13,884 nucleotides of DNA from Burkholderiales bacterium (GTDB lineage Bacteria; Pseudomonadota; Gammaproteobacteria; Burkholderiales; Burkholderiaceae_C): the NCBI GenBank assembly GCA_947448105.1, contig CANFNE010000029.1:1-13884 (forward strand), read 5' to 3'. Positions 1-8,183 of this stretch are shown here, in pieces (position 1 is the first letter of the stretch; the number at the start of each line of letters is the position of its first letter). Both the position numbers and the translations under genes were made by a program. Under the pieces are notes generated by a model. That model did no database searches. It saw only the letters and a list, made by a program, of their open reading frames with translations, and was not told the DNA's origin.

Positions 1-2297
1 AGGTGCGCATGCTGAACCGCTCCACCGCGTTTGGCGTCTACGACGGCAATACCGTGGGCGTGATCGAGCGCTCGGCGCCGGGCGTGGCCGACGCGGCGCA
101 CGGCGTACCGCGCCAGCGCATGCGCACAGTGCGCGCGGGTGCCATCGTCATGGCTTGCGGCGCGCTGGAGCGTCCGCTGGTGTTTGCGGGCAACGACAAA
201 CCAGGCGTCATGCTGTCTGGCGCGGTGGGCACTTACGTCAACCGCTACGCGGTGGCACCGGGCAAGCGTGCGGTGTTTTGCGTCAACAACGACGCGGCCT
301 ATGCGGACGCGCTGGCCCTGGCCCACACCGGCTCGCAGGTCAATGTGGTGGATTTGCGCAGTGCGGTGCCCCAAAACTTGCTGGCAGCGGCCAGCAGCGC
401 GGGCATCACCGTGCAAACCGGCAGCACCGTGACCGATGTGTACGGCAGCTTGCACGCCAAGCGGGTGCGGGTGGCCGGTTATGACGCGGCCAGCGGGCGC
501 GTCATGGGCGGGCCAATGGAGCTTGATGTGGACCTGGTCGCCATGTCCGGCGGCTGGACGCCCACGGTGCATTTGAGTTCGCACCGCAACGTCAAGCCCG
601 TTTACCGCGCTGACATTGCCAGCTTTGTGCCTGGCGGCTTTGACCGCGCCCAGTTTGGCGCAGGCGCCATGGTCGGCAGCCAGACCTGGAGCGAAGCCAT
701 TGCATCGGGCTGGCAGGCGGGTGCCAAAGCCGCCGCGCTCAGCGGCCACCGCCTGGGTGATGCCGCACCGCTGTTGGAGGACGGGACCAGCACCGCCTTT
801 GTACCGGCCGGTACCTTGCTGAGCGAAAAACCCAGCGACAAGGCCTTTATTGATTTCCAGAACGACGTGACCGTGGCCGACGTGGAACTCGCGCACCGCG
901 AGGGCTACCAGTCGGTCGAGCACCTCAAGCGCTACACCACGCTGGGCATGGGCACGGACCAGGGTAAAACCTCCAACCTCAACGGCCTGGGCCTGATGGC
1001 GGCTGCGCGCGGTATTGACGTAGCAGCCGCAGGCACCACCACCTTCCGCCCCCCCTACACCCCGGCCAGCCTGGGTGCGCTGGCCGGGCGCAATGTGGGG
1101 CCGCATTTCCAGCCCGAGCGCCGCACCGCCATGCACGCCTGGCACGAGAGCCATGGCGGTGTGAAGATGGAAGCCGGCCTGTGGCTGCGCCCTTTGTGGT
1201 ACCGCACCCACGGCGCTACGCTGGGCCAGGCGTACAAGGCCGAGATGGAGTTTGTGCGCAACAGCGTCGGGATGGCCGACACCTCCACGCTGGGCAAGAT
1301 TGACGTGCAGGGGCCCGACGCCGCCGAGTTCCTGGACCGGGTGTACGTCAACGGTTTTTCCAAGCTCGCCGTTGGCAAGGCGCGCTACGGTTTCATGCTG
1401 CGCGAGGACGGCATCGTCATGGACGACGGCACCACCACGCGCATCAGCGAAACCCAGTTTTTCATGACCACCACCACGGCACAGGCGGCCAAGGTGATGA
1501 GCCACCTGGAATTTTTGCTGCAAGTGGTGTGGCCCACGCTGCGGGTGACGGTGGCCTCGGTCACCGACCAGTGGGCCGCCATGAGCGTGGCCGGGCCGCG
1601 TGCGCGCGACGCGCTCTGTGCCGCCTTCCCCCACCTGGACCTGGGCAACACCGCCCTGCCCTTTATGGGCGTGCTGGATACCCAAGGCAGCGGCGCGCTC
1701 GACGGCGTGGCGCTGCGCATCCTGCGCCTGACTTTCTCAGGCGAGCTGGCCTATGAAATCTTCACACCCACCCACCACGGCCTGGCCGTGTGGGAACACG
1801 TGATGGACGCGGGCAAACCCTGGCACATGCGGCCATACGGTCTGGAGGCGCTGGGCTCCCTGCGCATTGAAAAAGGCCACGTGGTCGGGTCCGAGATGGA
1901 CGGCCGCACCACGCTAGACGACTTGGGCGCGGGCAAGATGGCCAGCAAGACCAAGTCTTTTTGGGGCGACGCCCTGCGCCACAGCCCGCATCTGGCGCGT
2001 ACCAACCGCCCCACGCTGGTGGGCCTGGAAGCCGTGGACGCCAACGAGCCGCCCAGCAACGGATCCATCCTGTTTTTTGCCGACGACGTAATCCAAGGCC
2101 ATGGCCGGGGCCACGTCACCTCCACCACCTTCAGCCCTTCGGTGGGCAAGGCGATCGCGCTGGGCTTGCTGCAAGGCGGCACCGCGCATCTGGGCCAAGA
2201 AATCATCGCCACCTCCCCCACGCAGGGGCGCACCTACCGCTTGCGCGTGGTCGACCCCTGTTTCCTGGACGCCGAAGGAGCGCGCTACCGTGTCTGA
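1..2297 (+). CDS. soxA: Sarcosine oxidase subunit alpha, 5'-truncated by window edge
   Basis: Large subunit of the heterotetrameric sarcosine oxidase, a cytoplasmic flavoenzyme that demethylates sarcosine to glycine, yielding H2O2 and, with tetrahydrofolate, 5,10-methylene-THF. The frame is open from base 3, so the N-terminal part lies outside (764 residues seen; the family is near 1000). Counting from the first visible codon, residues 1-250 are the rest of the dinucleotide-binding half, with MACGALERP (50-58) and MSGGWTPTVHLSSH (181-194). A linker follows (GMGTDQGKTSNLNGL, 315-329). Residues about 380-760 form a GcvT-like aminomethyltransferase domain with YRTHG (400-404), DTSTLGKIDVQGPDA (426-440), FSGELAYEI (578-586) and RIEKGH (621-626). 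In characterised enzymes the alpha subunit binds NAD+ and its C-terminal domain binds folate, while the flavins sit mainly with the beta subunit. It overlaps soxG, and soxB and soxD are expected just upstream. Function confidence is high; the true start is not visible. Confidence 0.95.
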   Translation, partial: VRMLNRSTAFGVYDGNTVGVIERSAPGVADAAHGVPRQRMRTVRAGAIVMACGALERPLVFAGNDKPGVMLSGAVGTYVNRYAVAPGKRAVFCVNNDAAYADALALAHTGSQVNVVDLRSAVPQNLLAAASSAGITVQTGSTVTDVYGSLHAKRVRVAGYDAASGRVMGGPMELDVDLVAMSGGWTPTVHLSSHRNVKPVYRADIASFVPGGFDRAQFGAGAMVGSQTWSEAIASGWQAGAKAAALSGHRLGDAAPLLEDGTSTAFVPAGTLLSEKPSDKAFIDFQNDVTVADVELAHREGYQSVEHLKRYTTLGMGTDQGKTSNLNGLGLMAAARGIDVAAAGTTTFRPPYTPASLGALAGRNVGPHFQPERRTAMHAWHESHGGVKMEAGLWLRPLWYRTHGATLGQAYKAEMEFVRNSVGMADTSTLGKIDVQGPDAAEFLDRVYVNGFSKLAVGKARYGFMLREDGIVMDDGTTTRISETQFFMTTTTAQAAKVMSHLEFLLQVVWPTLRVTVASVTDQWAAMSVAGPRARDALCAAFPHLDLGNTALPFMGVLDTQGSGALDGVALRILRLTFSGELAYEIFTPTHHGLAVWEHVMDAGKPWHMRPYGLEALGSLRIEKGHVVGSEMDGRTTLDDLGAGKMASKTKSFWGDALRHSPHLARTNRPTLVGLEAVDANEPPSNGSILFFADDVIQGHGRGHVTSTTFSPSVGKAIALGLLQGGTAHLGQEIIATSPTQGRTYRLRVVDPCFLDAEGARYRV
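2274..2280 (+). promoter_or_regulatory. Ribosome binding site fixing the soxG start
   Basis: GAAGGAG lies inside the soxA 3' end, 9 nt before a GTG at 2290. The match and spacing support this GTG as the soxG start, although the same frame is open far upstream within soxA. Confidence 0.6.
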
Positions 2298-2940
2298 TTC
2301 CACCCCCTCCCACGCCAAGCTTGCCGCAGCGGCTAGCTTCAGCAGCCCTTTCGCCGCGCATACGGCCCACGAACACCCCACCCGCGACGGCCTGGTGCAA
2401 GTGCGGCTGCACGCCGAACGCCTGGCCAGCGTCACCTTAATCAGCACCTGGATGGGCGGCACCCAGGCCTTGTGCGCCGCCCTGGGCCAGGCGCTGGCGG
2501 CGACGGATTTGTTTCCCTTGCCGGCCGCCACAGGTCAGACGGCGCAGTGTCCGCTGGGGCTGTTGCTGCGCACCGGGCCGCATGAATTCATGCTCATTGG
2601 CAGCGGCACTGCGGACGCCTTGGGCGCTTTGCAGGCCCATATCACGTCCGACATCGGCGCCCTGCTCGACCTCAGCCACGCCCGCTGCCGCGTGCACATC
2701 GAAGGCCCGCACGCCGTGACCACTTTGGGCAAGCTGTTTGCACTGGACTTTCGCGAGGCTGCCTTTGCGGTGGGCCAATTGCAACTCAGCGGCCACCACC
2801 ACGTGCCCTGCAGTCTGCACCGTTTGGGCGCCGAGAGTTTTGACCTGTACCTGCTCAGCACCTATGCCCACGGGCAGCTGGAGTCGCTGCAGGACGCAGC
2901 GCTGGAATACGGCGTGGCGCTGACCATCGCGCACGCGTGA
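2290..2940 (+). CDS. soxG: Sarcosine oxidase subunit gamma
   Basis: Small gamma subunit of heterotetrameric sarcosine oxidase, 216 residues, normal for the family. It has no catalytic cofactor of its own in known structures and is needed for complex assembly. The family signature is the block DLSHARCRVHIEGPHAV followed by TLGKLFALDF, in the middle of the protein. This matches the usual 'DLSHGR...GP.A...L.K...LD' pattern of SoxG. The GTG start at 2290 is preferred because a good ribosome binding site precedes it and because longer versions would only read soxA in another frame. Its first 8 nt (GTGTCTGA) contain the soxA stop, so translation is probably coupled to soxA. It is the last gene of the sox operon here, and folate-metabolism genes such as purU or folD do not follow. 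The C-terminus ends in AHA at a TGA stop. Confidence 0.9.
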   Translation: MSDSTPSHAKLAAAASFSSPFAAHTAHEHPTRDGLVQVRLHAERLASVTLISTWMGGTQALCAALGQALAATDLFPLPAATGQTAQCPLGLLLRTGPHEFMLIGSGTADALGALQAHITSDIGALLDLSHARCRVHIEGPHAVTTLGKLFALDFREAAFAVGQLQLSGHHHVPCSLHRLGAESFDLYLLSTYAHGQLESLQDAALEYGVALTIAHA

Positions 2941-3142
2941 CCTAGGTGGCGCGCACGGTAAGCCCAAGCCAGCGCACCACCGCGGCCCCTGCGCTTGCTG
3001 GCTGCGACGCAGCACCCCTTGCCGTGGTACTGCAACGCGAAGCCATTAAGATCAGTCGTCCGCCGCAGGCCTGCGACGGGTGATGTGTGGCGCACCAGGG
3101 CGCAGCATCAGGCGCCCTGCGTACCTCGGAACCCGTGCTCTC
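2941..3142. other. Noncoding gap between sox operon and RND efflux operon
   Basis: About 200 nt with no credible gene. Just after soxG there is a hairpin-prone stretch: AGCCAGC (2967-2973) can pair with GCTGGCT (2997-3003), or AGCGCA (2971-2976) with TGCGCT (2990-2995). No T-run follows, so it is only a weak terminator candidate. The AT-richer spot CATTAAGAT (3044-3052) could hold a -10 element for the efflux operon, but no -35 at normal spacing is convincing. Two inverted repeats (3064-3075 and 3096-3119) follow and are listed separately. Confidence 0.5.
3064..3119. promoter_or_regulatory. Palindrome plus hairpin in the leader of the efflux operon
   Basis: CGCAGGCCTGCG (3064-3075) is a perfect 12-bp palindrome. 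CAGGGCGC (3096-3103) and GCGCCCTG (3112-3119) form a perfect 8-bp stem with an 8-nt loop. Both lie 24-80 nt upstream of the efflux adaptor start. Efflux operons are often controlled by repressors binding palindromes at this position, so an operator or 5' leader structure is plausible. No regulator gene is adjacent, and short palindromes are frequent in GC-rich DNA, so this is inference. Confidence 0.3.
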
Positions 3143-4411
3143 ATGAACTATTCTTATTTTTCGTTGGCCTTGTGCACCGCAGTGGCGGCCTTGGTTTTGC
3201 CTGGCTGCAGTGACAAAAAAACGGCCGATACTGTCGCGCCCAGCCCAGCCGCCAGTACAGCCTTGGCAGCTGCGCCGGGTGCCTCAGCCCCGGCTTCCGC
3301 AGTGTCGGCGGCGGCACCGGCCGGACCACCCGTGTCGGTAACCACGGCAAAAGCCGAAGCACGCGACATGGCGGTCAATTTGCGAACCACGGGCACCGTG
3401 TTTCCTCTGGCCAGCGTGGACATCAAAGCGCAGACCAACGCGGTGGTGACCAAGATGCACATCAACGGCGGCCAGTTTGTCCGCACGGGTGACCCGCTGT
3501 TCACCCTGGACGGCCGTGCCGAAGAAGCCACCCTGGCCAAGGCCCGCGCCCAACTCGCCAAAGACCAGGCCGCATTGGCCGACACCCAACGCCAACTCAA
3601 GCGCGCACAAGAATTGCTGGCACAAAACTTCGTGGCCAAGAGCGCCGTTGACACCGCCCAAGCGGCGGTGGATTCCGCTGCGGCCACTTTGCTGTCCGAC
3701 CAGGCCGCCATTGATGCGGCCAGAGTGGCGCTGTCTTACACCCAAATCACCTCGCCCCTGAGTGGGCGCGCCGGGGCCTTGAGCGTGTCTATTGGTACTG
3801 CGCTGCAAGCCAATGTGTCTCCCATCGTCACCATCACCCAGCTCGATCCCATTGCGGTGACCTTCAACCTGCCCCAGCGCAACCTGGCACAGGCCATTGC
3901 CGCGCTCAAAGACGGTGGCGCCAAAGTGACGGCCACGCTGGCCGACGGTGGCGGCAGCTTTCAGGGGCGTCTGTATTTTGTAGACAACGCGGTGGACCCC
4001 GCCTCAGGCACGGTGCGTGCGCGCGCCAAGTTTGACAACAAGGACGGTCGCCTCTGGCCCGGCGCCTTTGTCGAGATTTCGCAAACCATCAACACACTCA
4101 AAGACGCCGTGATCGTGCCCCAAGCCGCACTGATCCAGTCTGCGCGCGGCACCATTGTTTACGTGGTGGAAGAGGGCAAGGCGCTGCTACGCCCGGTCAA
4201 GCAAGTCGCCGGTCAAAGCGGTGAGGCGGCCATCACCGGCGTTGCCGAAGGTGAGTCCGTTGTAGTGGACGGCAAGCAAAACCTGCGTCCGGGCGCACTG
4301 GTGGTCGAGCGACCCAAAGAGGCCAAGTCGGGCGCGTCGGCACCGGCTGCTGGTTCCAGCGCTGCAGCAGCACCAACGCCTGCGGCCACGTCGTCGCGCA
4401 GCGCGCCATGA
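3143..4411 (+). CDS. RND efflux periplasmic adaptor (membrane fusion) lipoprotein
   Basis: Periplasmic adaptor subunit (HlyD/AcrA-MdtA family) joining the inner-membrane RND permease to an outer-membrane channel. The 422-residue protein starts with a lipoprotein signal and lipobox LPGC (19-22), so C22 is probably lipidated. An Ala/Ser/Pro-rich linker covers about 27-63. The biotinyl-lipoyl-like segment is near 92-123 (VDIKAQTNAVV, then GGQFVRTGDPLF), a coiled-coil hairpin spans about 125-196, and YTQITSPLSGRAG (199-211) is the return half. A beta-barrel segment follows (VTFNLP, FVDNAVDPASGTV, LWPGAFV). The tail 393-422 is low-complexity Ala/Ser/Pro. The ATG at 3143 is chosen because it begins the signal peptide directly; the frame is open upstream to a GTG at 3080 but that would bury the signal. 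Its ribosome binding site is weak. The stop overlaps the permease start (ATGA). The transported substrate cannot be read from sequence. Confidence 0.92.
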   Translation: MNYSYFSLALCTAVAALVLPGCSDKKTADTVAPSPAASTALAAAPGASAPASAVSAAAPAGPPVSVTTAKAEARDMAVNLRTTGTVFPLASVDIKAQTNAVVTKMHINGGQFVRTGDPLFTLDGRAEEATLAKARAQLAKDQAALADTQRQLKRAQELLAQNFVAKSAVDTAQAAVDSAAATLLSDQAAIDAARVALSYTQITSPLSGRAGALSVSIGTALQANVSPIVTITQLDPIAVTFNLPQRNLAQAIAALKDGGAKVTATLADGGGSFQGRLYFVDNAVDPASGTVRARAKFDNKDGRLWPGAFVEISQTINTLKDAVIVPQAALIQSARGTIVYVVEEGKALLRPVKQVAGQSGEAAITGVAEGESVVVDGKQNLRPGALVVERPKEAKSGASAPAAGSSAAAAPTPAATSSRSAP

Positions 4412-7400
4412 ATTTTTCGGAAATTTTTACCCGCCGTCCGGTGATGACGGTGCTGCTCAACCTGTCCATTGTGGGCGCAGGTATTTTGGGCTTGCAAAGT
4501 ATTCCGATTGCCGCGCTGCCAAGCTATGACACGCCCATCATCAACGTGTCGGCCTCCCTGCCCGGCGCCAACCCCGAGACCATGGCCAGTTCGGTAGCGC
4601 TGCCACTGGAAAAACAGTTCCAGACCGTGCCTGGGCTCAAAACCATCAGTTCGAGCAGCACCCTGGGCAGCACCTCGCTCACCCTCGAATTTGAAGAAGG
4701 CCGCAATGTGGACGCGGCAGCGGTAGACGTACAGGCGGCGCTCTTGCGTGCCCAGCGGTCCTTGCCCCAGGACATGACCTCGCCGCCGTCCTACCGCAAA
4801 GTCAACCCGGCCGACGCGCCGGTGCTGTTGATTGCGCTGACCTCCCCGTCGCTTTCACCGGCCGATTTGCAAGACTATGCCGAGCACCTGATTTCGCCGA
4901 GTTTTTCCACGATTGACGGCGTCGCCCAGGTCAATATTTATGGCGCCAAGCGCTTTGCGGTGCGCGTGCGCGTCAAGCCCGACGCCATGCTGGCGAGCAA
5001 CATCAGCTTTGACGAAGTGAGTGCCGCCTTGCGTGCGGCCAACGTCAACACGCCGGTCGGCACCCTGGACGGCCCCAAGCAAACCCTGGTGCTGCAGGCC
5101 AACAAGCAGCTCAAGACCGCCTCTGACTTTGGCAACCTGATCATCAGCGCCAAAGGTGGCGTACCGCTGCGCCTCAAAGACATCGCCAAGGTCGAGAACA
5201 GCGTGGAAACCTACAAGAGCTGGGCCACGCTCAACGGCGAAAATTCCATCACCATCGCCATCCAGCGCCAACCCGGCGCCAACACGGTGCGCGTAGTGGA
5301 TGCAGTGCGCGCCGCCATGCCAGCCATGCAGACGCAAATGCCCCAGTCGGTGGGCATGACACCCATCAACGACCGCTCGGTCTCGGTGCGCGACGCGCTG
5401 CACGATGTCTCGCTCACCTTGATTGGCACCATCTTGCTGGTGGTGCTGGTGATCTTTTTGTTTCTGCGCCGCTTTGTGGCCACGGCCATTCCGACCTTGT
5501 CCTTGCCGATTTCCCTGATGGGCGCGGTAGCGCTCCTTTGGGGCATGTCCTACAGCCTGGACAATATTTCGCTCTTGGGCCTGACGCTGGCTGTGGGACT
5601 GGTCGTGGACGACGCCATTGTGGTGCTGGAAAACATCATCCGCCACGTGGAAGACGGAGGGGAACCCTTCCAGGCAGCGCTGGTGGGCGCGCGCGAAGTG
5701 GGGTTCACCATCGTGTCGATTTCCACCTCTTTGATTGCGGTGTTCATTCCGATCTTCTTCATGCCCGGCGTGATTGGCCTCTTGTTCCACGAGTTTGCCG
5801 TGGTGGTGAGCTTGGCGATTGTTGTCTCGGCCTTTGTGTCGCTCACGCTGGTGCCTATGCTGGCCGGACGCTTTTTGACCGACGACGCGCACAAAAAAGC
5901 CCCGGGTGCGCTGGTGCGTTTGTTCGAGCGCGGTTTTGACGCCACGCTGCGCGGTTACAGCCGCGTGCTGGATTTGGCGCTAGGACACCGCAAGACTATT
6001 TTGCTGCTGGCGGCCAGCACCTTCGTAGCCACCTTTTGGTTGGTCAGCGTGATCCCCAAGGGCTTTTTCCCCGAAGAAGACATTGGCCAGATCCAGGTTT
6101 CCACCGAAGGCAGCGAAGACATTTCCTTTTCCGCCATGGTGGCGCTGCAAGAGCGCGCCGCCGCCATCATCCGCGCGGACGCCAACGTCAACGCAGTGAG
6201 TTCCTTCAATGGCGGCAACAACGCACAAAACGCGGGGCGCATGTTTGTCAGCCTCAAACCCGCAGGCCAGCGCCTTCCCATGAAGCAGGTGATTGAAGGT
6301 CTGCGCAAAAAACTGCGGGGCGTTGCTGGCATCAATGTCTTCATGCGTCCCGTGCAAAACCTGCAACTCGGCGGGCGCCCCAGCAAGGCGCAGTTCCAGT
6401 ACATCCTGCAAAGCATCAAGGCCGACGAGCTCAACACCTGGGCGGGCAAGTTGCAAGAACGCATGCGCGCCGACCCGATTTTCAGGGACGTGACCAGCGA
6501 CGCCCAATTGCGCGCGCTGCAAGCCCAGCTCAATATCGACCGCGACCGCGCCAACAGCCTGGGCGTATCGGTCGATGGCATCCGCTCGGCGCTGTTCAGT
6601 GCTTTTGGCGAGCGCCAGGTGTCGACGATTTACCTGCCCACCGACAGCTACCAGGTGATCATGGAAGTCGCGCCCGAGGCCAAGCTCGATGAATCGGCAC
6701 TCTCGGGTATTTACGTGCGCTCAAGCTTTGGCACGCTGGTACCTCTGTCGAGCTTTACGACGGTGGAGCGCAGCGTGGGCCCCACCGCCATCAACCACGT
6801 CGGCCAGTTGCAGGCGGTCACCGTGTCCTTTAACCTCGCCCCCGGCGCAGCCCTGGGCGACGCCACCGGCAAGATTGACGCCGCGCGCGATGCGATCCAG
6901 ATGCCCAGCAGCATCATTTCGACCTACGGCGGCGACGCGGCCGTGTTCAAAAGCTCACAAGGCAGCCAGCTGATTTTGGTGATTGCCGCGCTGGTGGTGA
7001 TTTATGTGCTGCTCGGCGTGTTGTACGAGAGTTACATCCACCCCATCACGATTTTGGCGGGCCTGCCCTCAGCGGCCGTGGGTGCACTGGCAACGCTGAT
7101 GCTCTTTGGCCAGGACCTGACACTGATCGCCACCATTGGCATCGTGCTCTTGATCGGCATCGTCAAGAAGAACGCGATCATGATGATTGACTTTGCCCTG
7201 GAGGCCCAGCGCCACCAGGGCATGACGCCGCATGATGCGATCCGCACCGCTTGCGTGCTGCGTTTTCGCCCCATCATGATGACCACCATGGCGGCGCTGG
7301 TGGGTGCGCTTCCCATTGCTTTGGGTGTGGGTGCCGGCGCAGAACTGCGCCAGCCCCTGGGCCTGGCGGTGGCCGGTGGCTTGGTGTTCTCCCAGGCGAT

Positions 7401-7491
7401 TACGCTGTTTATTACCCCGGTGCTGTACTTGGCGCTGGACCGCTTTAGCGGCTCGGGCCCACTGACCCGTCCTGAGGTCAGCGAGTCCTGA
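4408..7491 (+). CDS. RND efflux permease, HAE1 family, MdtB/MdtC-like
   Basis: Inner-membrane proton/drug antiporter, 1027 residues, full length for the hydrophobe/amphiphile RND family. The N-terminus FSEIFTRRPVMTVLLNL is the standard cytoplasmic start and TM1. Porter-domain blocks SASLPGANPETMASSVA (48-64), SSSSTLGST (81-89) and SYRKVNPADAPVL (128-140) resemble MdtB/MdtC more than AcrB. The TM4 proton-relay pair is present as GLVVDDAIVVLENI (D401, D402), and TM10 has the matching lysine in GIVKKNAIMMIDFA (K921 just before N922). TM2-TM6 (about 335-490) and TM8-TM12 (about 855-1010) flank the second periplasmic loop. The ATG sits in the ATGA overlap with the adaptor gene and has no clear ribosome binding site, so expression is probably by translational coupling. 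There is no second permease (unlike mdtABC) and no TolC-type channel downstream, so a channel encoded elsewhere must complete the pump. Confidence 0.95.
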   Translation: MNFSEIFTRRPVMTVLLNLSIVGAGILGLQSIPIAALPSYDTPIINVSASLPGANPETMASSVALPLEKQFQTVPGLKTISSSSTLGSTSLTLEFEEGRNVDAAAVDVQAALLRAQRSLPQDMTSPPSYRKVNPADAPVLLIALTSPSLSPADLQDYAEHLISPSFSTIDGVAQVNIYGAKRFAVRVRVKPDAMLASNISFDEVSAALRAANVNTPVGTLDGPKQTLVLQANKQLKTASDFGNLIISAKGGVPLRLKDIAKVENSVETYKSWATLNGENSITIAIQRQPGANTVRVVDAVRAAMPAMQTQMPQSVGMTPINDRSVSVRDALHDVSLTLIGTILLVVLVIFLFLRRFVATAIPTLSLPISLMGAVALLWGMSYSLDNISLLGLTLAVGLVVDDAIVVLENIIRHVEDGGEPFQAALVGAREVGFTIVSISTSLIAVFIPIFFMPGVIGLLFHEFAVVVSLAIVVSAFVSLTLVPMLAGRFLTDDAHKKAPGALVRLFERGFDATLRGYSRVLDLALGHRKTILLLAASTFVATFWLVSVIPKGFFPEEDIGQIQVSTEGSEDISFSAMVALQERAAAIIRADANVNAVSSFNGGNNAQNAGRMFVSLKPAGQRLPMKQVIEGLRKKLRGVAGINVFMRPVQNLQLGGRPSKAQFQYILQSIKADELNTWAGKLQERMRADPIFRDVTSDAQLRALQAQLNIDRDRANSLGVSVDGIRSALFSAFGERQVSTIYLPTDSYQVIMEVAPEAKLDESALSGIYVRSSFGTLVPLSSFTTVERSVGPTAINHVGQLQAVTVSFNLAPGAALGDATGKIDAARDAIQMPSSIISTYGGDAAVFKSSQGSQLILVIAALVVIYVLLGVLYESYIHPITILAGLPSAAVGALATLMLFGQDLTLIATIGIVLLIGIVKKNAIMMIDFALEAQRHQGMTPHDAIRTACVLRFRPIMMTTMAALVGALPIALGVGAGAELRQPLGLAVAGGLVFSQAITLFITPVLYLALDRFSGSGPLTRPEVSES

Positions 7492-7508
7492 ACACAGGCC
7501 TCGCATGC

Positions 7509-7543
7509 GGGCCAGCACTTACCAGTGCGAGCGCTCGTGGCCC
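7509..7543. terminator. Possible bidirectional hairpin between convergent genes
   Basis: GGGCCA (7509-7514) pairs perfectly with TGGCCC (7538-7543). Inside are a GCACT/AGTGC stem (7515-7519 and 7524-7528) with a TACC loop, and the palindrome CGAGCGCTCG (7528-7537). This lies just past the RND permease stop and covers the end of the glycine-zipper gene. No T-run follows on either strand, so intrinsic termination would be weak at best. Confidence 0.35.
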
Positions 7544-8172
7544 CTGAAGTGACCATGGCCTTGGCCTTGGCCGTAAAAGCCAAATGGCATGACCGCCGGT
7601 GGATAGAAAAACGGACTGTAGTAGCTGCGTGTCACTGGCACGGTGACATAGTTGGTGGCGGGCTGCACCAGGACGGCAACGGGCGGCGCTTGGGGCTCCA
7701 AGCCCCCGCCCACAGGCGAAACCTGTACGGAAATGGTCGGCCCCGGGTCTTGGGGCATTTGCACCGCGTACTGGCGGCCGCCAAATTCATACACCACGTT
7801 GTAGCCCACCGTGCGGTTCTCGTAAAAGTTTTGGACGCCGCAGCGCTGCACGATTTCGGTCCGCTCGGGCGCGGGGCCTTCAAACCGGTCGCCCAAAACG
7901 GCGCCACCCACCATGCCGATGGCCGTAGCCGCCGCGCGACCCGCACCGTGCCCGCCCGCGGCATTGCCCAGGGCGCCGCCCGCAATCGCGCCGATCAGGG
8001 CCCCGGCGCCGCTGTTGGGCCCTTGGACGCTGATTTGCGCATTGCTGCACACCTGGCGGGGCACTGCCACTTGTTGCACCACTGGAGTCGATGACAGCAC
8101 CCGGCCCATGTCCTGCGCCCAGACAGTGGCCAAGGCGCTGAGCCCCAAAGCCGTTGCAATCACTCGTTTCAT
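7519..8172 (-). CDS. Secreted glycine-zipper 2TM domain protein
   Basis: A 217-residue exported protein of unknown function with a glycine-zipper domain. Residues 1-19 form a signal peptide (MKR, hydrophobic core, cleavage likely near VWA-Q). The glycine zipper covers about 55-94 (GAGALIGAIAGGALGNAAGG, then TAIGMVGGAVLGD), two small-residue helices able to pack in a membrane, as in Rickettsia 17-kDa-antigen-like outer-membrane proteins. There is no lipobox. C42 and C111 flank the zipper and could form a disulphide. The region 118-151 (ENRTVGYNVVYEFGGRQYAV) is a typical conserved block of this family. The C-terminus is Gly/His/Pro/aromatic-rich (GQGQGHGHFRGH). The ATG at 8172 has a good ribosome binding site. 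It is convergent with the efflux permease (27 nt between stops) and divergent from the PAP2 gene. A role in envelope integrity is a guess from the family. Confidence 0.82.
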   Translation of the reverse strand: MKRVIATALGLSALATVWAQDMGRVLSSTPVVQQVAVPRQVCSNAQISVQGPNSGAGALIGAIAGGALGNAAGGHGAGRAAATAIGMVGGAVLGDRFEGPAPERTEIVQRCGVQNFYENRTVGYNVVYEFGGRQYAVQMPQDPGPTISVQVSPVGGGLEPQAPPVAVLVQPATNYVTVPVTRSYYSPFFYPPAVMPFGFYGQGQGHGHFRGHERSHW

Positions 8173-8178
8173 GGTTCG

Positions 8179-8183
8179 TCCTT
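8179..8183 (-). promoter_or_regulatory. Ribosome binding site of the glycine-zipper gene
   Basis: AAGGA on the minus strand, 6 nt before the ATG at 8172. It supports that start. Confidence 0.65.

Noticed and set aside
2437..3015. Minus-strand open frame of 192 codons opposite soxG and reaching into the gap
   Set aside because: Antisense to soxG with shadow-like composition. The part in the gap is too short to stand alone.
3019..3052. Possible promoter TTGCCG ... TAAGAT before the efflux adaptor
   Set aside because: The spacer is 22 nt and the -10 match is poor; kept only as a remark on the gap.
4855..5892. Long open frame of 345 codons on the minus strand opposite the RND permease
   Set aside because: It is antisense to a clear full-length permease and its product is rich in His, Gln, Arg and Gly, typical of the opposite strand of GC-rich coding DNA. 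No recognisable domain.
7525..8094. Plus-strand frame of 189 codons opposite the glycine-zipper gene
   Set aside because: The minus-strand gene has a signal peptide, ribosome binding site and glycine zipper; the plus-strand frame has none.
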